Assembly (NCBI GenBank): GCA_017591395.1
Contig: WEDG01008727.1
Coordinates: 1 to 64,000 of the forward strand
Direction: 5' to 3'
DNA: 64,000 bases
DNA from: Schistocephalus solidus
Taxonomy: Eukaryota; Platyhelminthes; Cestoda; Diphyllobothriidea; Diphyllobothriidae
Shown here in pieces: positions 9,023 through 20,413 of this stretch (within the stretch, counting starts at the first letter, position 1; every line of letters begins with the position of its first letter). Under the pieces are notes generated by a model. That model made no database searches. It saw only the letters and a list, made by a program, of their open reading frames with translations, and was not told the origin of the DNA. Made by a program: the position numbers and the translations under genes.

Positions 9023-11405
9023 AATATTAATCTGTCAATTTCTGGATTATGTGCCTTAGTCCCTTCACTGACACCTGCTATTTGTGTGGAGTAGTATTCA
9101 GTCGAAACCGGCTTAGCAATTCTGGCATGCTGGAAATTCCGTTGCTCCTCGTATTACGTCTATCTCGAAGATCTAACAGTACTGACCAGTCGCAGTACCT
9201 TGCAGAGCAGAGCGCATCAAGTTCGTTCTGCTCTAGTGATCCATATAATTCTCTTAAGGGTGTAAAATAATATTTTTGCGGAGTGTATACTGTAATTTTT
9301 TAAGCAAAATAAGCTTTCTGTTTATAAAAAAACTGTACGAGAGGTTAACATTATCTGATCTGCATAAAAGAAATTGTTTTATTTAAAAAATTGCGTTTTT
9401 AACGCAAGCATTTTCTATGACTGGATCGGACGCTGTGTTCCAACCACACAGTTTTTTATTGCTTTACTCCAATCGGTACCGTTTTTGAACGGATTCTTAA
9501 AGATCGGTATAGTTCACCCCAAACGAAAGGACATCCTGTGGACTCTTTTTGGGACCAACAAGTCAACAAAGGGCGAATGACACCACAAAGTTACCTCATT
9601 TTATCTTGTTATAACTCGGCGGTGCGCGCCAACTCACCTTTGTCTCTAAGAACATGCACTCTGCTTATATCCATCGGTATTTTTTTGTCCTCCACTTTTG
9701 GCTTTTAAACTGCCCGTCAGAGGATTTTAGGGATGAAATTACTACATTTTGCAGGTCAGCATCGCGTTTTAAGACTATCTTCTGCGTGAGGATGATTGAC
9801 AAAACAGAAATAACATCGGATATTACGACTGTGCAACGCCATGCAGATGTCTGTCTTGGAATTTGCTATCTTAAAAATTTTGCGACGAAAATTTTGCCAG
9901 ATTGAATTTAATTCTGTGACTTCAACGAAAGGATCCCTGGGGCGATGTAAAACTTAATTTATGAACTAAAGCTTTTGAAAATGATGCCATCGTCGGTCGA
10001 AAAACTTGTCTGATCAAAATCGCAATTTCCGGCTACTGCTGTCAAAGGCGAAATGACGCAGAATAAGTAACTGTTTTTGAAAAACTGTAGGCCTCCCTGA
10101 TGCTCTGAGGGGCTTTACGTGAGCAAGAATACTATGCGAATAGAATGCTTACTTGAAAGGCGTGATCACAAAATTGCAGATCATTCATTTGATACGAAAG
10201 AGAAACTGGTGATATATGCAAAGCTTATTCAAACGTACAAACTATGATAGGTTAACGGAGTTATCAAAGACCCTTTTTGTTCAGAAAAATATTAATTTTT
10301 AGTTTCTTTCTTAAAAAATTACATGCAGTCTTGTCGGATCGATTGGTTGCTTTTATGTTAGCATACGAAGTGCACTTTAAAGTATATGATTTAAACCCAT
10401 AGTAAAAAGGACAGAAGTGCAAACCTTTTAACTAATCGGATAACTGAAGAGAGCATTTTATTTCTGCTCATGCATCTGAAATTCCCGTAAAAACCAGGGC
10501 GAGTAGATGTTTTGAAAATATAAAACTTACGAAGTCACCTCAATAGTAAACTGTATGAACTCACCGAGGAAGCATTTATGGTAATTTAAATTAATGCCTT
10601 GGTCCATTTAGCGTAAAATTTAATTAAGGTCGAAGCTTAGGAGAAACCATCTTCATTGGAATAATGACCGTATTAAAATCTTCTTTTCACGGCATACGCT
10701 CTGGATGTTCTGCTCCTGGTTTTTCCAGATTGGTGTTGTTACATGGATCATTATTAGTCCTTTTGCCGAGCCATCAATTTTACGACATGTGCATTTATCT
10801 CATTCCACATGGGGATGGTCTACTGGCGTGCATATCCGTTTTCGCCTCAGTGGTCCATAAATCTTCTCCTGTGAATTCTGTGCCATTATGGACAGTCAGA
10901 TGTTCCGTGAACTGACTTTCCAACAAGAAAGAATTTTATTTAAAAAAATGGGGAAGTTCAAAAGTGACTGCCTTTATACATGTGTGCATGCCTAGATAGG
11001 GAAATGGTTATGCAAAGGGCGGTTTTTCAAGGTTGCCGGGACTTATATGATGACAAAAACTACACGAAAAGGACTTTCAATCACCAGTTGAGTGGAAAAC
11101 TTTTCTACTTGAAACTTCCATCCCTAATTTACCGTTCCCACAGGCCAATAGCTGGAGAGTATATTATCAGAAAAAAACTATTTTTAGATGGCAAAATTTG
11201 ACGAAAACTTGACTCGAAAGAAATTTGTTCACTATGCTATCATAAAGAGGATGCTTATGTTTAAAATTTTTAATGTGTACATATTAAAACACTAACTACA
11301 GCCTGGGGAGCCGGCGCCTAAACTTTACGAAATGAAACTTTTGCCTTTCCCGAGGATTCTTTTGACTTAAATCAATACATAATAATTAATGAAATGTCGT
11401 TCACT
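9023..11405. other. AT-rich non-coding stretch
   Basis: There are several frames of 68-83 codons but none has a family resemblance or clear splice signals. No repeat known from elsewhere in the window is present. Confidence 0.45.
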
Positions 11406-11409
11406 ACTC

Positions 11410-11757
11410 AGGTTGCTGGATATGCGTGCCCCGTTGCGTCCTGGGACTCTTAATAGAGTCCCCGCAAGCAGTCTAAGCGGTGAATATTATTGAGGGAACG
11501 GATGCCGACAAAGACGGGGTACACTAAAGTGATCATTTCAAGATGATCAGTCGGCCATCGCTAGCTCTACACGGCTCACGATTTAGATAACAGAGAGCTA
11601 GATGCACGGCAGATTAATATTGCTGGCAAAGACAAGGGAGACTGAAATGGCCATTTCTGGCTTATAAGCCGCCGTTAGTCAGCTATGCGGCTGCTGGCGG
11701 GCTTCGAGATTGAGCCTACGGGTAGAAAGGAACGAGTGAGCGTTCATCAACGAATGC
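11410..11757. mobile_element. Decayed SINE pieces
   Basis: About 11430-11530 is a strongly diverged minus-strand tail and body start, recognisable by its GATGCCGACAAAGAC box. About 11606-11685 is a fresher minus-strand body fragment with GGCAAAGACAAGGGAGAC. It is joined directly to a plus-strand tail (GCGGCTGCTGGCGGGC to TTCATCAACGAATGC) at 11686-11757, so the head is missing and orientation flips inside the cluster. Confidence 0.7.
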
Positions 11758-12391
11758 AAGAGAGAGGTACGTTTTATTTTCAAAGTATGATTCCACAATT
11801 TTCAGGAAAAAAGTCCTCCATTCACCGTAACTAAGCTTGGGCACAAAAACCACATAACACCTGATGAGCACAAAATTAATGGCCGAGTGCTGCAGCTTTT
11901 GACCCTCATGAAGAATCGCCCATGAATGAGCCGCAAAATTTAAATAAAATTGGATTTGATTCAAAGCGGTGCCAGCGTCGTGCGCTGATGACCTCAGTAT
12001 TGCATTTCGAATAAACAAAGAGGGTTAAGGTCGGCATATGATAGGCGAAATAGGCCAACCGACGTACATGTAAATATGAATGGAGAACAGAAAAAAATGG
12101 CCGCTTAATTTAAAAAGGTCAATCTGGAAGTTATACATAGATATTTTGATTATTGGGCGTTTTTAAATATACAGGTATATTTTAAGCATAATCACTTATA
12201 ATAGAACACTATAGCTGGAAAGAAAAAGAGCACAGTAGGCAAAAATAATTCTGCCGAGACTTTAGAGTCGAAACCCTCTAAAGTTAAAAACCAATACATG
12301 ACACCTTTATTATGTCTTATCCTCTTACTGCGTGAGCAGGAGCATATATATGTGAAATTAACTGAAAGTTAAGTTGGTTGAACCCACACAC
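11758..12391. other. Non-coding stretch
   Basis: A 100-codon minus-strand frame (11716-12018) starts inside the SINE tail and has no recognisable domain. Nothing else was identified. Confidence 0.45.
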
Positions 12392-12755
12392 CAGAGTTCG
12401 ACCGTCTTAGTCTAACAATGTCCAACGTATGCTCCACAGAAGTTTGGTGACTTGCGCGTGGAATAGTTTTAAGTAAAAGTAGACTTGCACTGTGTCTACC
12501 ACAGTCTATACTCCCCCACCTTTGCCCGGTTTCAAGACAGATTCCAGAAGACCGGAGATGGGAGAGGGTGCAGGTGGCTGCTGCGACCGGGGACCCTAGG
12601 CCCATGCCGCCCTAGGCGTTCTACCACACCCCCTTCCACCAGGTTCGGATTTTGTTATGAGAGCACAACCCGAATAACGCCTGCCATGCCTTGCTGCGGC
12701 CCCCATGTTGGTCCAAATCATCTACCACGTGGCCCGTTTAGGGGGCACACACACA
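12392..12755. repeat. Repeat B, copy 0
   Basis: This is the first of five copies of a GC-rich repeat. Diagnostic blocks in order are AGTTCGACCGTC, GATGTCCA-type with ATGCTCCACA, GGTGACTTGCG, AAGAAGACCGGAG-type, GCAGGTGGCTG, and CTACCACGTGGCCCGTTTAG at the end. It ends in a CA run and abuts the next copy. Confidence 0.85.
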
Positions 12756-13000
12756 CGACAGTTTGACCGTCGATGTCCGACGATGTCCACTGTATGCTAT
12801 GCAAGGACGGTGACTTGCGCTGGATTAAAGTGGGAGTAGACTTGCGATGCATCTACCTGACTATCTTCTCCTCCCCACCTGAGCCCGGTGTCATGACAAA
12901 GTCAAGAAGACCGGAGAAGAGAGAGGGCGCAGGTGGCTGACGCGGCCGGAGCCCCCCCCCCCCCCGGGGCGTACCACCACACCCGGCTCGGATCCCACGG
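12756..13000. repeat. Repeat B, copy 1' (3' side of LINE copy 1)
   Basis: The copy starts at CGACAGTTTGACCGTCG and follows the same block order, but ends early at CGGCTCGGATCCCACGG. It contains a C-run near 12952-12965. It lies on the 3' side of the minus-strand LINE. Confidence 0.85.
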
Positions 13001-13044
13001 AGTGGGACTGCCATTAAGGCCACATTAAGAAGGAGCCATTGCAG

Positions 13045-13376
13045 CCTGGCTCTCAGTTCGCCAGTCAACCACTCCACACAAAACACACATTGGGCTGATC
13101 ACGCGGTGAGGAAAAAGAATTGGGCTGAGCCATTGTCTTCACTTTATCCTCACCCCCAAAATCAGACCATCGTCCGAGCCGGTCGGTAATTTTATGGGTA
13201 AGTGGGCGCATTGACTGACGGGCCAGCGTATCCGTCTTTGCGCGCCCCAGCACGACTTGGCCCCCGTAACGCACACACCAGTATTCATTAAACCAGTTCA
13301 CTGGTCAGACACTCAACGCACAACACACACTGGGCCGACGGCGTGGTCTGGTGTAAGTTTCAGATTGGCAGCCCTC
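13045..13376. repeat. Spacer with a 240-bp-offset direct duplication
   Basis: The block CACACATTGGGCTGATCACG at about 13083 recurs as CACACACTGGGCCGACGGCG at about 13324, each preceded by a related CAGTTC...CAGTCA/CAGACACTC segment. This is LINE-flank or LINE 3' sequence, not coding. Confidence 0.6.
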
Positions 13377-13381
13377 CAAGC

Positions 13382-13402
13382 CACGGTTTCTAGGAAACCG
13401 TG
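13382..13402. other. Perfect 9-bp hairpin at LINE copy 1 3' end
   Basis: CACGGTTTC, a 3-base loop and GAAACCGTG form a perfect inverted repeat just past the last finger-coding sequence, on the 3' side of the minus-strand LINE. Stem-loops in 3' regions are recognised by RT in several non-LTR groups; that role here is inference. Confidence 0.7.
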
Positions 13403-13524
13403 ATTTTATCAGGTAGATTATGATGATTGTGAAGTTGTTGTCTATGTATTAGTGTAGATGGTGTGCACTGATGTGGGTTAGCCTATGGTGGTTTACCGCA
13501 GATAATTGTGGAGGCGCATGTGAC

Positions 13525-14490
13525 TTAATAAGCCCATGTGGTGTGTGAAGGTGCGGGAGCAGTGAGGGCAGTGGAGGCGGGCGCGGCGACTGTATGTCGG
13601 AGCCCCAGGCACTGGTTCACCAGTTTCCGTGCGATGTATTCGCAGGTGACTGACCAAGCCGATGGGTGAGTTGAAGTTTTGGGCACAGTGTGTTTAGGAG
13701 AAATTTGGGGGGCTGGGAACTTATCGTTCGTTGTAGTGGGGGTGGCAGGGGCGGGAAGAATGGCAGGAGTGGAGCGTGTGCACGAGGTATCGGTGTTATC
13801 AACAGTGCGGTGAATTCCACTGTCATGGATGTGCATGTAACCGAATAGGTCCATGCGGTGAGCGAATGCACGATGGCAGTTAGGGCAGTAGATGCGGTGA
13901 CCTCTGCTGTGAGTTAGTGCGCCAGGCACTGGTTCACTAGTCTCTGTGCGATGGATTCACAAGTGACCAATCAGGCCGATGCGCGAGGTGAAGGTGCGGT
14001 CGTGATGAGGATAGTTTAGGACCGAGCTCCCATCACTGGTGGTGGTGACGGGTGTGGTGGTGGTTGTGATGGTAGGAAAACAGGTTATAAGTGTTTGGAT
14101 GTGGTCGCTATAATGGTGGGGTTTGAAGAATTGGTGCCAGGAGTGACCGTGGGGAGGAGGGGGCTCCGAAGGAGGTTTGACAGAAGTTGACGTAGAAGTT
14201 AGAGTTGTCGGATTGCTGGTGCATCGCGTTTGAAGATGTCCGACCAGGCTGATTCGCGCGCGGAATGTGCATTGACAGTGTGGGCATGTCGGATGACCTT
14301 GTGTATTGGCAGTGTGGGTCCGAAACGGCGGTAACTTTCGTGCCGATCTTTTGTCGTTGTCGGTGGCGATCCGGTTGGATTCGTAGATCGCTGTCCCTGT
14401 CTTCACTGTCTTCCTCCACCCTAGTTGGTTACATGCGAGGTCCTCCCAGTTTGCCGGGTTGATCTGCAGTTGCTCCAGAGATTTCTTCAA
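13525..14490 (-). pseudogene. LINE C-terminal C2H2-like finger region, decayed
   Basis: Two open pieces (13957-14490 and 13525-13929) continue the LINE product after the RT. A C-x2-C finger CPHCQCTFRARISLVGHL is followed by a spacer rich in Thr, Pro and Ser, then a decayed finger YPHHDRTFTSRIGLIGHL that has lost both Cys, then CPNCHRAFAHRMDLFGYMHIH. The repeated form is C-P-x-C-x3-F-x3-I/M-x-L-x-G-H-L. Such fingers probably bind nucleic acid, perhaps the element's own RNA or a target site, but that is inference. Confidence 0.85.
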
Positions 14491-14559
14491 TGTGTCCTTG
14501 TAGCGCCGTTTTTGAAATTCCTGTCAGCAAGCACCCGTAGCGACATCTCTGTAGAAAAT

Positions 14560-15899
14560 TCATTTGGGTAGTTGCTTGTCGTCCATCCTCACAAGTTGGC
14601 CACTCCAGTGCAGTTGCTGTTTTTTCAGCTGAGGGTAGATGCTGGGGAGGCCTGTTCGTTCCAGCACTACTGCGTCCAGGATCCATATCAGCTTTAGTAT
14701 TCTGTGGAGGCAGCTGAGGTGAAAGTATTTGAACTTCCACGCTTGCTTTTGGTAGATCGTCCAAGTCTCCGCTCCATACAGCAGCGTCGGCAAGATGACA
14801 CGTTGTACATCTTATGCATGGTACTGAGGGCGAGACCGTGCCAATACCAGACGACATTCTGCATGCGTCTAAAGGCTTGACTGGCTTTGGTGATTCGGTG
14901 GGCGATCTTATAATGGTTTTGGTGCTGCGTGAGAGGTTGCTGCCCAAGGAGGTGAAGGTTTCCATGGATTTCAGTTAAGCGCCGTTGAAATTGATACGGG
15001 CAGTGTTGTAGGTGGTATTGGTCGGCGGCTGATGCATGACCACCGTTTTCACTCTCCGAAATTGTCGCAAACATCAACGAAGAGGAGCGTTCTCCTTTTC
15101 TTGATCCCTTCTGTCGTTGCATTGAGCGCACAGTCATCAGCGAACAGAGGTTTCTTGGATGGTGGCTGTGGATACACGCGAGTGGAAATGCATCTGCCGT
15201 TGGTTCAGGAGTCGGCCGTCCATCCGGTAGGCAATGTGGATCCCGGGGCGTTCCTCACGATGGGCGTCCATTAGCATGGCAGAGAACATGAGACTGAAGA
15301 GGGTGGGGGCTAGTACGCAGCCCTGCTTCACTCCGTTGGTCACTGCGAATGCTTCGGATACCGTCCCGTTGTCAGTGACGCGCACCGTCATCCCATCATG
15401 AAGCTGACGCACCATGTACGTGAACCACTTAGGACAGCCGAATTTCTGCACGACTTTCCACAGTTCGTCCCGATTCACCGTGGCAAAGGCTTTCATCAGA
15501 TCAAAAAAGGTACTGTAGAGGTAGGTTCACATCTCCTGGGACTTCTCTTGTAGCTGGCAGGTGGCGAAGATCATGTCGGTTGTTCCGCGGTGTCGTCGTA
15601 AGCCACAATGGCTTTCCGGGAGCAGGCCCTGCTCTAGGTGACCGTTCAGACGATTGAGAAGGATACGGGCGAAGATCTTCCCGATGATGTTGAGCAGCGA
15701 ATTTCCCTGGTGGTTGTCACAGAGTTGGCGGTTCCGCTTCTGCTTGTAGAGATGGACGATCGTGGCGTCTTTGAAAGCCTGAGGGACTTGCCATTGGCGC
15801 CACATCGCCTGGAAGAGCGGTGTGAGCTGGTTCATCAGTTGGGGGCCACCATGTTTGTAGATCTCAGCAGGAATCGCGTCTGCTCCCGGTGATTTCCCA
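14560..15899 (-). pseudogene. LINE reverse transcriptase, broken
   Basis: The minus-strand frames together show RT motifs in order: an AIPAEI-type entry block, FKDATIVHLYK, the ISLLNI-like block (here NSLLNIIGKIFARILLNRL), the FFDLMKAF motif A with its catalytic Asp, GVKQGCVLAPTLFSLMF (motif B) and FADD (motif C). A C-terminal [11 protein letters not shown] thumb-region block follows. Damage includes a TGA at 15527-15529 just before motif A, and a frame change between the motif B frame (ending at 15137) and FADD at 15133-15144. There are further frame changes through 14.6-15.1 kb. The enzyme would have copied LINE RNA at the nicked target; this copy cannot be translated intact. Confidence 0.92.
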
Positions 15900-16253
15900 C
15901 TAGGTCATCCAGGCGTCCTGCATCTCCCGCAGCCGTTGCTGTACAAGGTGGCGACTTCGGTGGAAGGCTGTCTTGTTTGCAGTGGTAGGACGGTCGACGT
16001 AGACACCTTGCAACCGGTTCTTCTCTGTGAGCAGAATGTTGATGGCTGCCTTGTTGTCATCGAACCAGTCCTGGTGTTGACCATGTGAACGGCTGCGTAC
16101 ATCCATGGCGGTGGATTGGACCATGTCCCTCAGTTGGCACCAGTGGTTCTCCTCGGAGGAGTCTTCGTCGGCGACTGGAAGGTTGGCAAGCCTGTTGGTC
16201 AGTTCATTGCTGAAATTTAGATGGTGAGCAGGCACATCATTGAAAAAAAACAT
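15900..16253 (-). pseudogene. LINE inter-domain linker between endonuclease and RT
   Basis: This 117-codon open piece is hydrophilic, rich in Arg and Gln, and includes an RLREMQDAW block typical of the connector before the RT. Just beyond it, at about 15900-15905, the sequence jumps directly to the PGADAIPAEIYKHGG region of the RT. Comparison with the usual layout implies an in-element deletion of the N-terminal RT fingers, roughly a hundred codons by my estimate. Confidence 0.75.
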
Positions 16254-16289
16254 TATTTAATTTACCTGATGTTTGCTTACCTTGGGGTA

Positions 16290-17070
16290 TCCTGTGTGGT
16301 TGCAGAAGAAGCCACATCTTGGAGATGACGAGGCAATGATACGTCTATCCGTCGACACCGGGGATCACCTTTTTCACCAGCACGTCCTGTTAGTCACGCG
16401 TCTGGACGAAGAAATAATCCAGCAGGTGCCAGTGTCTCGACGTGGGTGCACTCAGGTCACCTTCCGCCGCATCGGGAGGTGGAAGATGGTGTTGGGGAGG
16501 ATCAAGCGGTGCTCTGCGCAGCTTCGTAGGAGAAGTCAACCATTGTCATTGAAGCCACCGAGACCACGGGGATCAAGCACTCCTCTCCACGTCACATGGT
16601 CTGTACCGACGTGGGCGTTAAAATCACCAAGGACAATCAAATTGTCCGCCTTCGGCACAGTCGCGAGGATGGCGTGCAGGTCCTCGCAGAATGTGTACTT
16701 CCCGGCATCAGAGCTCGTCATTGGGGGAGCATAGGCGCTGATGATGGTGGTGAACTTGTCTCCCCGAAGAGGTAGGCGAAGGCTCATCAAGCGATCATTG
16801 ATATCCTGCGGGAGACAGGGCAGACGTCCTACGACGTCGTTCCGGATGGCAAAGGCAACACCAGCGTCGCGTCGCTCTGCCTTTGGCCGGTCGCTCCAGA
16901 AGAAGGTGTAACCGGCACCCACCTCCTCCAGCTGACCATGCTCAAAGAATCCGGTCTCGCTGAGTGCAGCAATGTCCAATTCGAGCGACTTGAGGCCATC
17001 CTCCGTTCAGGCCGGTTGCTCCGCGGATTATCTTAAAGGTATCGAACATGCCAGGCTGCATGAGTAAGCA
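16290..17070 (-). pseudogene. LINE AP-endonuclease domain, broken
   Basis: The open part (16536-16979) shows the endonuclease core. Its SETGF motif carries the metal-binding Glu, and IISAYAPP and [11 protein letters not shown] follow, the last holding the catalytic DxN pair. The domain belongs at the N-terminus of LINE proteins and nicks target DNA for priming. The frame is interrupted by TGA at 16536-16538 and a second TGA at 16452-16454, and then shifts frame before an LLDYFFVQ-like stretch. The expected conserved region upstream of SETG is present but out of frame, toward 17070. The start Met of the open frame is internal, not the true start. Confidence 0.9.
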
Positions 17071-17340
17071 TGCTTACATGAAGAGCCCGGGGGTACCCCG
17101 GAGGTTACGGTGTGGGGGATTGGGAGAGGAGTTATTGGTATTTTTTAGAGATTTTCAACCACATTAAATTGCAGTCTGCGAGCCCCAGTCTGCTGCAGCA
17201 TTCGCGAGACCCAGCATTTGTTTTGGGCACCTTCTCAAGCATAATTCCCCGCAAGGGCGTAAAATCTGTTTTCCCTAAATAGGGCTGCTGGGTCATTCTA
17301 GGCGGCTGCCCTAGTCCAATATGGGTACCGATTTAAGTAA

Positions 17341-17816
17341 TTGAGAGAAGGACCGATTCAACTTGGCCGCCTACGTAATTGCATGTCGCCCTCGCCGTAG
17401 GACCTTTTCGACCGTAGGGAATGAGGGAAGGGTAAAAGGGGGAAGAGAGGGGAAAGAGGTGAGGGGAGAAGGAGGAGGGAAAGAAAAGAGGGCAGAAGAA
17501 GAGGGAAAAGAGAGGAGGGGAGAGTTGAGTGAGCCAAGAAAAAGAGAAAGGTGGAAGGGCAGGGAGGAGGGTAGAGGAAAGGGGGAAGGGCAGGGGGAAG
17601 GGAGCAGATGTACTAAGTGTGGAGACATACGCAACACCGGAGAACCTCACCTGGTTTCCCGGGATTTGGCCGCTGGGCAGAGCCCAGATTCGAGGAGACA
17701 GAGGAGATAGAAGCGGCCACAGGAGCATTCACCAACCGTACGAGACAAAGGGAGCGACTAAATGCTATCTGTGTGGTGCCAACCCTAACTTGTACACCTC
17801 AAACCTCGCACTTATT
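17341..17816 (-). repeat. Module A, copy 1, with purine expansion
   Basis: This is shared with 20414-20743. Blocks GCCTACG, CCGTAGGAC, GGAGACATACGCAACACCGGAGA-type, GGAGCATTCACCA and CAAATGCTATCTGTGTG-type occur in the same order in both. Between the second and third blocks this copy has gained a G/A-only tract at about 17408-17605. It lies on the 5' side of the LINE, so it may be its 5' UTR or promoter region. Long frames here are composition artefacts. Confidence 0.8.
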
Positions 17817-18233
17817 GACAGTTCAACCGTGGTAATCCAACGATGTCCACCGTATGCTCCACAGAAGGGTAGTGCATGGACGGTGACTTGGGCGCAAATT
17901 AGTTTCAAGTGAAAGTAGACTTGCACTGCCTCTACCACGCTCTCGCTTCCCTTATCTCTATGTGCCCCGTGTCGAGACATGGTCAAGAAGACAGGCGGCT
18001 GGGTCGGGCGCAGATGAAGCATCTCCCACGGAGTGCAAGAGCAGGATGTGGCATGAGCCGGCACCAATGCGTACCCATGTAAGGCATGCGCACCCCACAG
18101 GCTCAGCAATTGTTAATAATAATAATAATAATAATAATAATGTCTGCCGCACAGTGATAAGGCCCACGTGTTGGTCCAGCGCATCTATCACGTGGCCCGT
18201 TTAGGTGGCACTAGTGTCCTACATTCCTACATA
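17817..18233. repeat. Repeat B, copy 1'' (5' side of LINE copy 1)
   Basis: This copy follows module A directly and has the same B block order, ending CACGTGGCCCGTTTAGG. It contains a TAA trinucleotide run at about 18114-18143. The centre is diverged. Confidence 0.85.
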
Positions 18234-18490
18234 CGACAGTTCGACCGTCGAAGTTCGACGATGTCTACCATATGCTCCACAGTTTGGTGGTGCAGGGACG
18301 GTGACTTGCGTGTGGACAAATTTTAAGTGATAGTAGCCTTGCGTTGCAGCTACCGCACTCTATCCTCCCCCACCTGAGCTCGGTATCATGACAGAGTCTA
18401 AAAGACCGGAGGCGGGAGAAGGCGCAGGTGGCTGGTGCGGCCGGAGCCGCCCCTGGGCGTATCACCACACCTGGCTCGGATCCCGGAATT
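18234..18490. repeat. Repeat B, copy 2' (3' side of LINE copy 2)
   Basis: The copy starts CGACAGTTCGACCGTCG and ends CCTGGCTCGGATCCCGG, the same early end as copy 1'. Copies 1' and 2' are thus the short form, while copies 0, 1'' and 2'' are the long form. Confidence 0.85.
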
Positions 18491-18849
18491 TGGCTCAAAG
18501 CCACATGTACCGCGGGCAGTTCCTGTTCTCATGTCCTCTTCAGGTGGGCACACAAGTTATTCCTACCAAAAGAGGAAACCCCAAGTACGCTTTGTTCCTT
18601 CGACATGAGCATGTGCAAACATTTGCCACATGAGGAGCATAGCAGAGGGCAGCTTAAAAAAATCTGTTGATATTAGATGACACAGATAATTATGCGAACA
18701 TTTCGATACTCCCACAACCGAGGGCACAGGGCATGCACAAATGCATATCAGATTTGGATCTGTTTAATTTCAGGAGTCTTCACTCGCGCTAGCGACTTCC
18801 TGTAACGAGATGCTTAAAAGCAACCAATCGTTAAACGCGCTTTTGCCCC

Positions 18850-20413
18850 CGGTCGTGGTTACCACCACGCTCCGTAGCGGTGGCGATGATGGAGTCATAC
18901 GCAATTTATGAGGGCTTGCATCGCGCACTGTGGTTAGGCGCAGGAAGCTGCTACAATAATAGGTGCATGCGTACAGGTATTCCGCATAAGCACGTAACCA
19001 TAAAGCTGCACAGAGTGCGTGGGCAGTGCTGACAGTTGAGTCGGGTGCGGCGGGTTTTTGTTGGTGTTCCTGTAACTGGTTGGCCGGTCTCTGTGCGATG
19101 TATTCGCAAGTGACTGACCAGGCCGATGCGTGATATGCATGTGCGGTGACAATGAGGACAAGATAGTTCGGGAGGTGCTGAGTCTGCGGGGGATTTGCTC
19201 ATAGTACTGGTAGTTGAGCTCATGGGAGGAATACGGGAAGTGTTGATGGGTGCGCAAGATGTGCTGGCATCGCGGTGCATTCCGCTTTCGTGGATGCGCA
19301 TGTGACCAAGCAGGCCCATGCGATGAGTGAAGGCGCGTGCGCAGTCAGTGCATTGGAGGCGGCAGTCTGCTGTGTGTTGGTGCTCCAGGCACTAGTTCGC
19401 CAGTCTCCGTGCGATGGATTTGCAAGTGACCAACTATGCCGATGTGTGAGGTGAATGTGCGATCGCAATTATGTCAGGTTAGTACCGAGTCCGCATCGCT
19501 GGTACTGGGGGCGGTGGTGGTTTTGGAGGAAGCAGGTGGCAAGTAGTCAGAGGTGGCTACTGAGGTGGTGGGAGTGTGTCAAGTGGAATTCGTCGCCGTG
19601 ATCGGCGCAGGGAGTGGAGGAGGGAGGATGGTGTCAATGATCATGGGCAGCGGGGCATCAATGAAGTTTTTATCAGTGGTTTGGGTGGTCGTCATCGTGG
19701 GGTCTACGAAAGGTGTTGCAGAAGTTGATGTTGTGCGATTGTTGTTGCATTGAGTTCAAAGGTGTTCGACCAGGCCTATTCACGCGCGGAATGTGCGTTG
19801 ACAGCGTGGGCACGTTGGCAGAGCTAGGGCATTGGTGGTGCTGATCCGCGGTGCTTGTGTTTTTCGTGCTGCATTTTGGCCTTGGCGGCGGCGATCCGGT
19901 TGGCCTCATAGATTGCTGCACCAGTCTTCAAGGATCATCTCCATGCCAGTCTATCCTGGGCGAGGTCCTCCCAGGTCACTGGGTTGATTTTCAGTTGCTT
20001 CAGAGATTTCTTCAGTGTCCTTGTAGCGTCATATTTGACCTCCCTGCCGGTTAGCACCCGTAGCGAAATCTCCGTAGAAAAGTCGTTTGGGTAGTCGCTC
20101 GTTGTCCATTCTCACCAGCTAGCCACTCCATCGCAGTTGCACTTGCCAAACATGGCGTGGATGCTGAGGATTCCGGTCCGCTCCAAGACTTCCGTGTCCG
20201 GGAATCCTGTCTTACCATCTCAGCTTAAGTATTCTTCGGAGGCAGTTGAGATGGAAGAGGTTCAGCTTCCTGCCTTTGTTCAAGAAGACGGTCCAGGTCT
20301 CCGCTCCATAAATGAGTGTCGTCAAGGCGACAGCCTTTTACATCTTCAGTTTGTTGGTTAGGTGAATACCTTGGCGATTCCACAAGAAGGCCTGCAGCCG
20401 GCCGAACGACCCG
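18850..20413 (-). pseudogene. LINE copy 2: RT C-terminus plus C2H2 tail only, degraded
   Basis: On the minus strand this starts abruptly within the RT C-terminal region (FGRLQAFLWNRQGIHL-like at about 20350-20413). It continues through the [14 protein letters not shown] block, CPRCQRTFRA and further finger-like segments, including CPHCHRTCISRIGLVSHL within 18951-19319, to about 18900. It has stops and frame changes throughout. The endonuclease and most of the RT are absent, and module A is joined directly at 20414. A 6-bp hairpin (CGTGGT / ACCACG) lies at 18854-18869 at its 3' end, comparable in place to that of copy 1. Confidence 0.85.

Larger units (their letters stand above)
13378..17340 (-). 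mobile_element. Non-LTR retrotransposon copy 1 (APE-RT-C2H2), degraded
   Basis: On the minus strand the order is 5' flank, apurinic-like endonuclease, linker, reverse transcriptase, and a C-terminal extension with C2H2-type finger motifs. The 3' end is near a perfect 9-bp hairpin at 13382-13402. The arms read as one element broken by several stops, frameshifts and an internal deletion, so it cannot be autonomous. Similar RT proteins with zinc-finger tails are common in tapeworm genomes to my knowledge. Clade assignment (RTE-like or a relative) is uncertain. Upstream (17.34-17.8 kb) lies module A, and B repeats flank both sides. Confidence 0.9.

Noticed and set aside
12369..13301. Several 77-93 codon frames in GC-rich sequence
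   Set aside because: They fall in repeat B and its spacer, and frames are not conserved between B copies.
17333..17912. Pro/Ser-rich and Arg/Glu-rich frames
   Set aside because: They arise from the pure purine tract and the flanking module A, which is a non-coding repeat shared with 20.4 kb.
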